The position numbers and the translations under genes are program-made. DNA of 64,000 nt, from NCBI RefSeq assembly GCF_003544855.1, contig NZ_CP032101.1, forward strand, positions 1,240,001 to 1,304,000, given 5' to 3'. The notes beneath the pieces were generated by a model. It was not told where the DNA came from, ran no database searches, and saw only the letters and a program-made list of their open reading frames with translations. Numbering within the stretch: the stretch's first letter is position 1; each line of letters opens with the position of its first letter. Of this stretch, positions 6,913 through 15,033 are shown in pieces. This DNA is from Malaciobacter marinus (GTDB taxonomy: Bacteria > Campylobacterota > Campylobacteria > Campylobacterales > Arcobacteraceae).

Positions 6913-9438
6913 TTATTTTTTACCAATGAAGTTATTCTTTTTTACGTTTTTAACAACATCTTTTGCAATAGAAGATGCTTCTATTGCAATATCATGAGTT
7001 TGACTTGCAACACTAGCATTCTCTTGTGTTTGCTTATCAAGACTATTTAAGCCATCATTTATTTGACTTATTCCTTCAGTTTGTTCTGCTGATGCAGTTT
7101 GAATATTTTCTATAATTGATACAGTTTTTTGTACATTTTCATTAAGGCTATTATATCCCTCAATCATAGAAAAGGCTATTTTTTTACCTTCCATTGATTT
7201 TTCAGTTGCAGTTTCTACGATTTGTTTAATTTTATTTGCAGCCTCAGCACTTCTACTTGCTAAGCTTCTAACTTCTTGTGCAACAATGGCAAAGCCTTTA
7301 CCTGCTTCTCCAGCAGTTGCAGCTTCTACTGCTGCGTTTAAGCTTAGAATATTTGTTTGAAATGATATTTGATCAATTAAAGTAATAGCTTCTTTAATAC
7401 CTTCAACTTGAGTATTTATCTCTTCCATAGATTTTGTTGTTTTATTTGCAAGTTCTTTTCCTTCATTTGAAGAATTAGATAAAACTTTGGCATTTTGTGA
7501 CATCTCTTTCACATAAGAGTTAGTAGCAGAGATATTTCCACTTATTTCATCAACTGCTGCTACAGTCTCTTCAAGTTTTACAGCTGCATCATTTGATGAC
7601 TTGTTTAAATTGTCTACATTAATTAAAAGTGTATCTGAGCTATCTTTTAAAGTCCACCCTATATCTTGATTATTAACTAGCATTTGTGTAATAGAATTTT
7701 TTAAACTATTTATTCCTTTTAGAAGTTTATCTAAGTCGCCTTTTACATCTACGTCTTTTAAGTTTTGAGTGTAATCATAATGTGTATATTTTTCTAATGT
7801 TTGCAATATATCTTCAAAAATTGAAGATTGTATATCTAAACTTTTATTAACAGAATATACAAATGTTTGAATTTGAGGATTTGCAGCAGTTGATTTTATT
7901 CTATAGTTAAAATATCCTTGTCTCATTTTATTTAATACAAGTACAGCCTCAGCAACACAAAGCATATCTTCTTCTAAATCATTATTTATTCGTTTCATAT
8001 TTTTATTTGCCATTATTGCTATTTTCCCAAATTCATCATTTCCATAAACTTTTATATCTTCTATTTCATTTATTTCTCTATTTATAAATTTCATAAATCG
8101 CTCAATACCTTCATAAATACTTTTTGATGATTTTGAAATATTTGAGAAAATATAAATAGCTAAAATTGAAATAAATAATATAACGATAATAAGCAAAATT
8201 AGATTTTTATAAAATCCAAAAGATACTTCTTCATATTTTTTATTTACAAATAAAAATAAATCATTTGATAAATAGTCATCGATATTTTTAAGTATTTCTA
8301 TTTTTTTAGTTATTGTATCAAACCAATATGTAGTTTCAATATCAAACTGTTTTGTTTTTAACTCTTTTATTGCATTAACAACTTTTTGATTATCTAAACT
8401 ACTATCTTTAGAGTTTTGTGACAAAATAGAGTAATTTGAAAACCTATTTTGTATAGTATTTAAAAGATTAGTCTCTCTTTTTGATATTTCAAAATCATTT
8501 TTATACTCTTTAATTAAAGCTTCAAGATCATTTATCCCACTTTCTATTTTGTTTTTATAAGATATATTTTTAGTTAACTCATAATTTTTAATATTGTGAA
8601 TTATTCCTTCAAAACCTATTATTTCTTCAATAGAAATAATATATTTTAATTTATCTTGTGAATGTATTAAAATATCTCTAATATCTTGTACTTTGTTTAT
8701 TGATGAATCATTTAAAGCTTGCTTGACATAAGAGAGATTTTCTTTTTTTGAGTAAATTTCAAATTCATTCATGTAACTATTTTGTGTAGAGATTAAACTT
8801 GTAAATTTACTAAACATTCTTTCGTTAAAAGTACCTTCTAATAAAGTTTTTGAACCAACTGCTCTTTCAATTCCTGCTTTTTCTTTAGCCATGAGAAAAT
8901 TGTAATAAGCAAGTATTTGTCTTGTCATTTGTGAATTTTTTGATATTGCAGAACTTCTAGCAATAAAATCAAGTAAAATAGAGTTTAACTTTGAATAATA
9001 GTCAAGTACTTCTTTTGTTGATATTTGCATGTTTTTTGCAAGATTTCTTTTGTTTTTTATATTAGTTAGTTTATTGAAAAATTCTTCAAATAGATTAAGG
9101 TTTTTATTGTCAACAGAATCTTTATTTAATGTTTGATAACTATTTTTTAAAATATCTATTTTTTCATCACTATTTTGTATTTGATTTGTTATTTCATTTT
9201 TGAAATTCTTACCCTTACTACTTAAATAAGAGACAAACATGCCTCTTTCTTTTTGTAATTCATGAATAACAAGTGAAATATCTGAATCAATTTTGACTAT
9301 TTGTTTTAAAGTGCTGTACTCTTGCTTATATTCATATTCTTGATAAATAAAAGAAGCTCCTAAAACTATAATAAAAAACATTGGAATCAAAACAAGAATA
9401 CTTAATTTTGTTTTTATAGATAAGTCTTTAAATTTCAT
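6913..9438 (-). CDS. Methyl-accepting chemotaxis protein with NIT sensor domain
   Basis: An 841-residue chemoreceptor. TM1 lies at about 12-30. The periplasmic part carries a NIT (nitrate/nitrite-sensing) type helical domain, seen in [19 protein letters not shown] near 55-73. TM2 lies near 410-432, followed by a HAMP-like linker and a long cytoplasmic signalling helix with the receptor tip around 690-730 ([16 protein letters not shown]). There is no C-terminal CheR pentapeptide. AAAGGAT precedes the ATG. It directly follows a PAS gene with 9 bases between, an arrangement like CetA-CetB of Campylobacter, although CetA has no such periplasmic domain. A nitrate/nitrite ligand is inferred from the domain family only. 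Confidence 0.85.
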   Translation of the reverse strand: MKFKDLSIKTKLSILVLIPMFFIIVLGASFIYQEYEYKQEYSTLKQIVKIDSDISLVIHELQKERGMFVSYLSSKGKNFKNEITNQIQNSDEKIDILKNSYQTLNKDSVDNKNLNLFEEFFNKLTNIKNKRNLAKNMQISTKEVLDYYSKLNSILLDFIARSSAISKNSQMTRQILAYYNFLMAKEKAGIERAVGSKTLLEGTFNERMFSKFTSLISTQNSYMNEFEIYSKKENLSYVKQALNDSSINKVQDIRDILIHSQDKLKYIISIEEIIGFEGIIHNIKNYELTKNISYKNKIESGINDLEALIKEYKNDFEISKRETNLLNTIQNRFSNYSILSQNSKDSSLDNQKVVNAIKELKTKQFDIETTYWFDTITKKIEILKNIDDYLSNDLFLFVNKKYEEVSFGFYKNLILLIIVILFISILAIYIFSNISKSSKSIYEGIERFMKFINREINEIEDIKVYGNDEFGKIAIMANKNMKRINNDLEEDMLCVAEAVLVLNKMRQGYFNYRIKSTAANPQIQTFVYSVNKSLDIQSSIFEDILQTLEKYTHYDYTQNLKDVDVKGDLDKLLKGINSLKNSITQMLVNNQDIGWTLKDSSDTLLINVDNLNKSSNDAAVKLEETVAAVDEISGNISATNSYVKEMSQNAKVLSNSSNEGKELANKTTKSMEEINTQVEGIKEAITLIDQISFQTNILSLNAAVEAATAGEAGKGFAIVAQEVRSLASRSAEAANKIKQIVETATEKSMEGKKIAFSMIEGYNSLNENVQKTVSIIENIQTASAEQTEGISQINDGLNSLDKQTQENASVASQTHDIAIEASSIAKDVVKNVKKNNFIGKK

Positions 9439-9447
9439 AAAAATCCT

Positions 9448-9846
9448 TTACTTCATAGTTTTGTAAATTTTTGAGTATTTTTCAATTTCATCTTTTGAGG
9501 CTTTTCTTCTACAAGAAATGTAACCAGTTGAGCCATCACATGAAGTAAAGGGGTATACTGTTGCATATACCCAATAGTATTTACCAGTTTTTGATTTGTT
9601 TTTTACAAAACCTTTCCATCTTTTACCTGATTTTACAGTGCTCCAAAGCTCATCAAAGGCTTTTTCAGGCATATCTGGATGTCGTACAATATTGTGATGT
9701 TGTCCTATTAATTCATCCAAGGAGTATTCCGAAAACTTACAAAACTCATCATTTGCAAACTTTATTACACCTTCTTCATTAGTTTCAGAAACTAAAAAAG
9801 ATTTGATATTAAGTTCAATTTCTAATTCATTGTTGTTTGAATTCAT
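9448..9846 (-). CDS. PAS-domain redox sensor protein (Aer/CetB-like)
   Basis: A 132-residue protein that is almost only a PAS domain (about 15-125). The core pattern HNIVRHPDMPEKAFDELW, then KGFVKNKSKTGKYYWVYATV, is that of FAD-binding PAS domains in Aer and CetB, which report electron-transport status to chemoreceptors. It has no membrane or output domain, so it must signal through a partner, most likely the NIT chemoreceptor encoded 9 bases downstream. Confidence 0.8.
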   Translation of the reverse strand: MNSNNNELEIELNIKSFLVSETNEEGVIKFANDEFCKFSEYSLDELIGQHHNIVRHPDMPEKAFDELWSTVKSGKRWKGFVKNKSKTGKYYWVYATVYPFTSCDGSTGYISCRRKASKDEIEKYSKIYKTMK

Positions 9847-9966
9847 ATAATACCCTTTTCACTAATATAAAGATATTTTATTAATTTAACTAGAATAATT
9901 ATCTTAATAAATTAATTACTTTTATTATCTTACCATAAAATTATCCTTAACTCATAAAAAAATTAA

Positions 9967-11439
9967 CTATTTATATAAAATTCTTATTAAAGAAAGAGTA
10001 AATAATATTATTGCAATCTCTTTTAAATCTTTGTCAACTAATAGCATGAAAATGGAAGTAATCATAAAAGAAATTGATATTATATAAGGCTTAAAGTAAG
10101 AGTGTAATTCCTTTTTTAAAAAGTCTAGCTGATTTTTTGATACTTCAACTTTTAACTCACCTTCACTTGCTTGTTTTAAAGTAGATTTGAAGTCTTTTAT
10201 AGTAAAAGGAATGTCTTTAATTTCATCTATTAATGTTTCGACAATGGAATCCTTAGCTCCTAGTGCTTTTGGTAAATTTTCTTGTAAAATTGGCAATATA
10301 TCTTTTATTCCATTAAAATTTTCAATATATGTAGTTCCTAAACCTTCAATAATTGCACTAACTCTTAAGATATAAATTGCATCACTTGGAAGTTTAAAAG
10401 GTAAATCTCTTGTACCCTCAAGTACTTCAAATGCTAACTTTTGCATAGATTCACTATCTAAATTATTGTTTGAAAAAATTTCAAACATTTTACTTGTAAA
10501 TACTGCAAGTTCAGAAGTAGGGGCTTCATATGCTATTGTTCCAAGTCTTTTACTAGCACTTATATATAATTCATAATCTTGTTCATTTGCAGCTTTTATA
10601 AGCTCAATTATAGCAATTCTTGTATCATTTGGTACTGTTTTTACCATTCCAAAATCTAAAAGAATTATTTCACTATCCTTTGTTATTAGTAAATTTCCAG
10701 GGTGAGGATCAGCATGAAAATAACCTTTAATAAGCATCTGTTCAGTATAAAAACTAACTAAATTAGCAATGATTTCATTAAAATTTATATCATTTTTTAA
10801 AATAGTTTCTTTATCATCAAATCTAAAACCTTCTTCAAAACTCATAACCAAAGCATCATCGCTTGAAAACTCTTCATAAGGTTTTGGAAATTTTATTTTA
10901 CTATCTTTATAAGTATTTGAAAATTTTTTTAAATTTTGAAGTTCATTATTTAGACTTACTTCTTGAACAATCATTGAAGAAAACTCTTTTATAACAGATT
11001 CAATTGAGTTTTTTGTATAGTGTGAAAATAAAGGTTTAAATATAAAGTTAAAAAAATTAATTATTTTAATATCAGCAAGAACTCTTTGTTTTATTCCTTC
11101 TCTTCTTAATTTTACTGCAACTTTCTCTCCACTTTTTAAATAAGCTATATGAACTTGACCAATAGAAGCAGAAGCAATAGGCTCATTATTAAACTCTGTA
11201 AAATCATCATTTACAAAGGCTCTTTTAAAAACTACTTCAAAATCTTTTTTGGGCATTGAAGGAAGTTTATCATGTAACTCTTTTAATTCATGAAGGTATT
11301 CTTGACTAAAAAAATCAGCTCTTGTAGCTAAAACTTGTGCAAGTTTAATAAAACTTGCTTCCAAGTCAATAATAGTATGTTTAAACTCTTTAGGAGCAAG
11401 AGGTTTTAGTCCTAAAAAGCTATCTTTTTTCTTAATCAC
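9967..11439 (-). CDS. AarF/ABC1/UbiB-family atypical kinase
   Basis: A protein-kinase-like ATPase of the UbiB family. Visible motifs are a KxGQ-type segment that reads KLAQVLATRADFF (Gly replaced by Ala), the Ala-rich loop ASASIGQVH, the catalytic HADPHPGN, and LLDFGMV. Two hydrophobic helices end the protein (about 440-490). UbiB proteins support quinone or other lipid metabolism. The 490-residue frame given starts at GTG (11437-11439) without a ribosome site. About 27 sensible codons extend upstream in frame to about 11520, with no ATG, GTG or TTG, so the true start may be a rare ATA or ATT codon beside AAGGA (see findings). It follows a phasin-like gene, a common pairing. Confidence 0.8.
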   Translation of the reverse strand: MIKKKDSFLGLKPLAPKEFKHTIIDLEASFIKLAQVLATRADFFSQEYLHELKELHDKLPSMPKKDFEVVFKRAFVNDDFTEFNNEPIASASIGQVHIAYLKSGEKVAVKLRREGIKQRVLADIKIINFFNFIFKPLFSHYTKNSIESVIKEFSSMIVQEVSLNNELQNLKKFSNTYKDSKIKFPKPYEEFSSDDALVMSFEEGFRFDDKETILKNDINFNEIIANLVSFYTEQMLIKGYFHADPHPGNLLITKDSEIILLDFGMVKTVPNDTRIAIIELIKAANEQDYELYISASKRLGTIAYEAPTSELAVFTSKMFEIFSNNNLDSESMQKLAFEVLEGTRDLPFKLPSDAIYILRVSAIIEGLGTTYIENFNGIKDILPILQENLPKALGAKDSIVETLIDEIKDIPFTIKDFKSTLKQASEGELKVEVSKNQLDFLKKELHSYFKPYIISISFMITSIFMLLVDKDLKEIAIILFTLSLIRILYK

Positions 11440-11519
11440 AAGATAAGTTGTGAGTAAAAATCTAAAGACTTTATAAACTCTTTTATGAGAGTAAAGATTA
11501 ATGTTTTTAAAAAAAGCTA

Positions 11520-11783
11520 TTATTTTAATTCCTTTTTGAGTTGTTCTAAATCATCTTTTGTAACAAGGCCTAATTCACTGATAGCTTCTTTGATACTCTT
11601 TTTAAGTTGTTCTTTGAACTCTTCATCATGCTCTTTACCTTTTTTTTCCAAAGACTCAATAAAACCTTTTATATCACCTTTATCTATCTTACCTTTTTCC
11701 TCTAATTTTTTCAATTCATCTTCAACTTTATCTTTTAAAAGTGCAGTAGCTCCAATTCCTGTATAAATTAACTCTTTTAACAT
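11520..11783 (-). CDS. Phasin-like small coiled-coil protein
   Basis: An 87-residue highly charged helical protein. A short hydrophobic N-terminus (MLKELIYTGIGATALLKDK) is followed by a Lys/Glu-rich amphipathic coil. It matches the PhaI/PhaF-like 'phasin family' proteins that sit beside UbiB-family kinase genes in many bacteria. Those pairs are not tied to storage granules when PHA synthase is absent, and no PHA gene is seen here. It is upstream of the kinase gene on the same strand, overlapping or abutting its likely start. Confidence 0.65.
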   Translation of the reverse strand: MLKELIYTGIGATALLKDKVEDELKKLEEKGKIDKGDIKGFIESLEKKGKEHDEEFKEQLKKSIKEAISELGLVTKDDLEQLKKELK

Positions 11784-11850
11784 CTTTCTTCCTTTTTATT
11801 TTATTATATCAGCTTATTTGAATTATTAGTATGAAAATTTTGTCAAATAA

Positions 11851-12138
11851 TCACCAAGGACCTTGAAACCTATCTGGCTTATGATAAAGCTTTTTTTTGT
11901 GTTTGGTAGTTTTATTTTGTACTCTTTTTCTCCATCTATTATAAGCTTTTTTACTAATTAATTTTCTCATCTTATTTTTTACTTGGTTTTCTGTTAATCC
12001 ATATTGTAAATAAATAGCATCAAAGGTTGTTCTATCTTGCCATGCCATTTCAACAAGTCTATTTAAATCATGCTCTTGCATATTTTTATCAAGAGTTTTT
12101 TTTCTTAGAAATATTTTGTCAATTTTTCTTTTTTTCAT
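11851..12138 (-). CDS. TIGR03643/DUF2805 family protein
   Basis: A 95-residue protein. The core EMAWQDRTTFDAIYLQYGLTE, then MRKLISKKAYNRWRKRVQNK, is that of the TIGR03643 (DUF2805) family, which is small, basic and of unknown function. The fold looks like a helix-turn-helix, so nucleic acid contact is possible. The start chosen is the ATG at 12136-12138, with AAGAG 9 bases ahead inside the end of the lipocalin gene; only 2 bases separate the two genes, so they are translationally coupled. Confidence 0.75.
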   Translation of the reverse strand: MKKRKIDKIFLRKKTLDKNMQEHDLNRLVEMAWQDRTTFDAIYLQYGLTENQVKNKMRKLISKKAYNRWRKRVQNKTTKHKKKLYHKPDRFQGPW

Positions 12139-12140
12139 AA

Positions 12141-12653
12141 TTACTCTTGTATAGTCCAAATTAATTTATTTGTAGCAAAACCTAATTTTGGAAGTTTTTC
12201 TAAAATTCTATTTAAAGTATTTTTGTCTAGTTTTGATGTTCTTGATAAAATCCATAAATACTCTCTTGAAGGAGTTCCTACGACTGCATATTTATAAGAA
12301 TCATCAAGCATCAAAATCCAATAATCACCATAAAAGGGTCTAAAAAAACTCACTTTTAATTTACTATTAGATTCATTTGTAGCATAAGCTATGCCAGTTG
12401 CACTGCTTTTTTTATTTGTATCTATTTTAGTACACTTATTTACTACTTTTAAAGTATTATCATCATTTAAACTATAATTTGCAGTAACATTTTTACACCC
12501 TTTTTCAAAAAAATGCTCATATCTTGCAATCTCATACCATGTTCCTAAGTACTTGTTTAGATTTACACTATTTACAGTTTTTAAATCTGGATGCTTTGTA
12601 AAACATCCAGTAAAAATAAATACTACAATAATAAATAAAATATTTCTAATCAT
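12141..12653 (-). CDS. blc: Outer-membrane lipoprotein lipocalin (Blc-like)
   Basis: A 170-residue lipocalin. The lipobox IFTGC places the lipid-modified cysteine at residue 17. The mature protein has the lipocalin signature YLGTWYEIARYEHFFEKGC near 37-55, plus the later YWILMLDDSYKYAVVGTPSR and LWILSR strands. Blc binds fatty acids and lysophospholipids at the outer membrane and is a stress or starvation gene in E. coli. Here it lies in a short operon behind two tiny membrane-peptide genes and a Fur-like box. Confidence 0.85.
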   Translation of the reverse strand: MIRNILFIIVVFIFTGCFTKHPDLKTVNSVNLNKYLGTWYEIARYEHFFEKGCKNVTANYSLNDDNTLKVVNKCTKIDTNKKSSATGIAYATNESNSKLKVSFFRPFYGDYWILMLDDSYKYAVVGTPSREYLWILSRTSKLDKNTLNRILEKLPKLGFATNKLIWTIQE

Positions 12654-12662
12654 GTAAACACT

Positions 12663-12743
12663 TTATTGTAAAATCAATAAAATATTAAAATGCGCCGCAA
12701 TCCAAGTTACTGATAAAATTGAAAGTTGAATTAAATTTTCCAT
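12663..12743 (-). CDS. Tiny single-helix membrane peptide B (26 aa)
   Basis: ATG at 12741-12743 opens a 26-codon frame. The residues are almost all hydrophobic with one Trp and two Ala in the middle (QLSILSVTWIAAHFNILLIL), enough for one membrane helix. AAAGGATAAGC gives a strong, well-spaced ribosome site. It lies 14 bases after a second tiny frame and 9 bases before the lipocalin gene. No family is recognised. The start/ribosome-site pair and its tandem neighbour are the support. Confidence 0.55.
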   Translation of the reverse strand: MENLIQLSILSVTWIAAHFNILLILQ

Positions 12744-12757
12744 TGCTTATCCTTTAT

Positions 12758-12844
12758 TTATTTTTTTAAAAAAAACAGTGAAGAAACTAAACTCACTACT
12801 GAAAGTGAACCAATAATCATTAAAATTTGTGGCATATTTTGCAT
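12758..12844 (-). CDS. Tiny single-helix membrane peptide A (28 aa)
   Basis: ATG at 12842-12844 opens a 28-codon frame: a short polar N-terminus, one hydrophobic helix (ILMIIGSLSVVSLVSSLFFL) and a KK end, a classic small membrane-protein pattern with positive residues inside. AAGGATTAAAA precedes the start. It is the first gene after a Fur-like box (12988-13006), followed by peptide B and the lipocalin. No family is recognised; a role as a subunit or regulator of a membrane complex is only a guess. Confidence 0.55.
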   Translation of the reverse strand: MQNMPQILMIIGSLSVVSLVSSLFFLKK

Positions 12845-12987
12845 TTTTAATCCTTTTTTTTAATTGTTTATAATTTTAATAAAACATTGAAATTATTAGT
12901 ATACATTTTATGTAACTTAATAAGTTAATTTAGTAAATATTTTATTAAACTATAAAATAATATAAAAGATAAACTTTATATATAGTT

Positions 12988-13006
12988 AATAATGATTATC
13001 AATATA
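12988..13006 (-). promoter_or_regulatory. Fur-like box
   Basis: The minus strand reads TGATAATCATTATT, which matches 13 of 14 positions of the right part of the classic Fur box (TGATAATCATTATC). It sits 140 bases ahead of the tiny membrane-peptide genes and the lipocalin, and just downstream of the DUF4130-like gene stop. The rest of 12845-12987 is very AT-rich with no other feature seen. Confidence 0.45.
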
Positions 13007-13022
13007 ATTTTAAAGTCAAACT

Positions 13023-13754
13023 TTAGTTTTCAAATTCTGTCATATAAGTTCTATAAAGTAAAGGAACAAGATCTCTTTGTAGCTTCTCATTTTTTCTTGA
13101 TTCTATACTTACAGCTTCAAAGAAGCTATTCCATAATCTTTTGAACTTTTCTTCATCTTCTGATAAGTTTGGTTCTTCAAATGAAGCAATATTTTCTACT
13201 TTTATAGAAGTTCCATCTTTAATAAATGCAAGTTTTCTATTTATATCATGGATTATATAGTTTTGATTGTTTAATCTTTTATAAAAGTGTTTTCCTAAAA
13301 AATAACAAAGGTTAAATCTACTTTCAAGTTTTGCATATAAAGTATTATCTTCAAGTTCTTCAAATCTTAAAAAACCGCTCATCTTATGATTTGCTCTAAA
13401 TAGTTGTTTTTCAAGATTTTGTATATAAAAGATTGAACTATTGTTAATATTAAAAAGTTCATTTTTATCTTTAAAACCTATGATTATAAAGTTTAATAAG
13501 TCTACTTCAAAATCATCATTATCACACATGAAAATATTTAAAATAGTTTGAAAAGCTTTTTTTGAAAACTTATTTTTTATAGCTTCAAGAACTTTTGTAG
13601 CTTTTATTTCATTGGTTTGTATTTGCTTTATTTCTTCAAGTATCAACTTATTTGGTTTTTGTTTAAATATTGAGTTTGGTTTTAGTTTTTCATAATAAAC
13701 ATCATAAACTAAAGTTAAAAATCCCTCAAAAGTTTTATCATAAATTAAAATCAT
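13023..13754 (-). CDS. TIGR03915 family putative DNA metabolism protein
   Basis: A 243-residue protein opening with YDKTFEGFLTLVYDVYYEKL, the signature of the TIGR03915 (DUF4130 type) family. It also has the late block HDINRKLAFIKDGT and FKRLWNSFFEAVSIESRKNEKLQRDLVPLLYR. The family always accompanies a radical-SAM protein of TIGR03916, here encoded directly upstream with a 4-base overlap. The fold resembles uracil-DNA-glycosylase-like or DNA repair proteins according to family descriptions; its chemistry is unproven. Confidence 0.8.
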   Translation of the reverse strand: MILIYDKTFEGFLTLVYDVYYEKLKPNSIFKQKPNKLILEEIKQIQTNEIKATKVLEAIKNKFSKKAFQTILNIFMCDNDDFEVDLLNFIIIGFKDKNELFNINNSSIFYIQNLEKQLFRANHKMSGFLRFEELEDNTLYAKLESRFNLCYFLGKHFYKRLNNQNYIIHDINRKLAFIKDGTSIKVENIASFEEPNLSEDEEKFKRLWNSFFEAVSIESRKNEKLQRDLVPLLYRTYMTEFEN

Positions 13755-14992
13755 AATTCCCCCGTAATTGCACTATAATCTATGTCAAACAGTGAGGGTT
13801 GAATAACTCTTTTTTTAGGTGGTTCTATAATTGCTTGTTTTATGGTGTCACTACAAAAGGATACTTTAGCACAATATTTACCCTTACAAGTTATAAAATA
13901 TTGAGCTCTTTTAATTGATATTTTCAGTTTTTTCAAATCTTCAAAATCTAAACTTTTAAATTTCCTAGCTTTTAGTATTTTAAATACACCTCGAACACCA
14001 ATACCTGGAATTCTAAGAAGTTCATCTTTACTTACTTTATTTATTTCCATTGGAAAATAACTTAAGTTATGCAGTGCCCAAGAAGTTTTAGGGTCAAGTT
14101 CTTCATCAAGATTTGGGAACTCTTCACTTACTATTTCATCATAAGAAAAATCATAAAATCTTAAAAGCCAATCTGCTTGATACAATCTATGTTCTCTAAG
14201 TAAAGGAGGTTTATTTACGATTGCTGGAAGATTTCTATCATCATTTACAGGAATATAAGCACTATAATAAACTCTTTTTAATAAAGCCTTATCATATAAA
14301 ACTGAGCTTAGTTTTAAAATATCTTTGTCATTTTCAGGTGTTGCACCAATAATTAGTTGAGTACTCATACCTATTGGTTTTGTATCATTTTCTAAACTTT
14401 TATCTCTTGCATGTTTAAGAGGTTGTAGTATTTTTTCTTTGGTTTTATTTGGTGCAAGTAGTTTTAGTGATTTGTCACTTGGAAGCTCTATATTTGAACT
14501 TACTCTATTTGCCAATGCTACTACTTCATCAATAAGTCTATCATCAGTTCCAGGTATTAATTTCACATGGATATAACCATTGAAATGATACTCATATCTT
14601 AATATTTTGAGTGTTCTTAATATCAAAACCATTGTATGGTCTTCATTGTCAATTATTCCTGAACTTAGAAAAAGACCCTCAATATAATTTCTTTTATAGA
14701 AGTTGATTGTAATATCAGCAAGTTCTCTAGGAGAAAATGCAGCTCTTTTTATGTCATTGCTTTTTCTATTTATGCAATAAGCACAATCATAAATACAAAA
14801 GTTTGTAAGAAGTACTTTAAGTAATGATACACATCTTCCATCTGCTGTAAAAGTATGGCAAATACTGCTATTATGGGTTGCTCCAAGTTCTCCTGTTTTA
14901 TGATTATTTTCACTTCCACTAGAGCTACAACTAACATCATATTTAGCACTATTGGCTAATATTTGCATCTTTTCATATATATCTTTTCTCAT
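13751..14992 (-). CDS. Radical SAM putative DNA modification/repair protein (TIGR03916)
   Basis: A 413-residue radical SAM enzyme. The cluster motif C-x3-C-x2-C reads CIYDCAYC near 67-74. The C-terminal part has a helix-hairpin-helix (LLRIPGIGVRGVFKILKARK near 320-340), so DNA is the likely target, and further cysteines (CKGKYCAKVSFC) near 367-378. The family is described as a putative DNA modification/repair protein that works with the TIGR03915 partner. A 4-base overlap couples the two. The next gene upstream is a photolyase on the same strand, which strengthens a DNA-damage context. Confidence 0.85.
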   Translation of the reverse strand: MRKDIYEKMQILANSAKYDVSCSSSGSENNHKTGELGATHNSSICHTFTADGRCVSLLKVLLTNFCIYDCAYCINRKSNDIKRAAFSPRELADITINFYKRNYIEGLFLSSGIIDNEDHTMVLILRTLKILRYEYHFNGYIHVKLIPGTDDRLIDEVVALANRVSSNIELPSDKSLKLLAPNKTKEKILQPLKHARDKSLENDTKPIGMSTQLIIGATPENDKDILKLSSVLYDKALLKRVYYSAYIPVNDDRNLPAIVNKPPLLREHRLYQADWLLRFYDFSYDEIVSEEFPNLDEELDPKTSWALHNLSYFPMEINKVSKDELLRIPGIGVRGVFKILKARKFKSLDFEDLKKLKISIKRAQYFITCKGKYCAKVSFCSDTIKQAIIEPPKKRVIQPSLFDIDYSAITGEL

Positions 14993-15033
14993 AATAGTAT
15001 TTTATATGATTAAAAAAAAATTGTTAAAAAATA

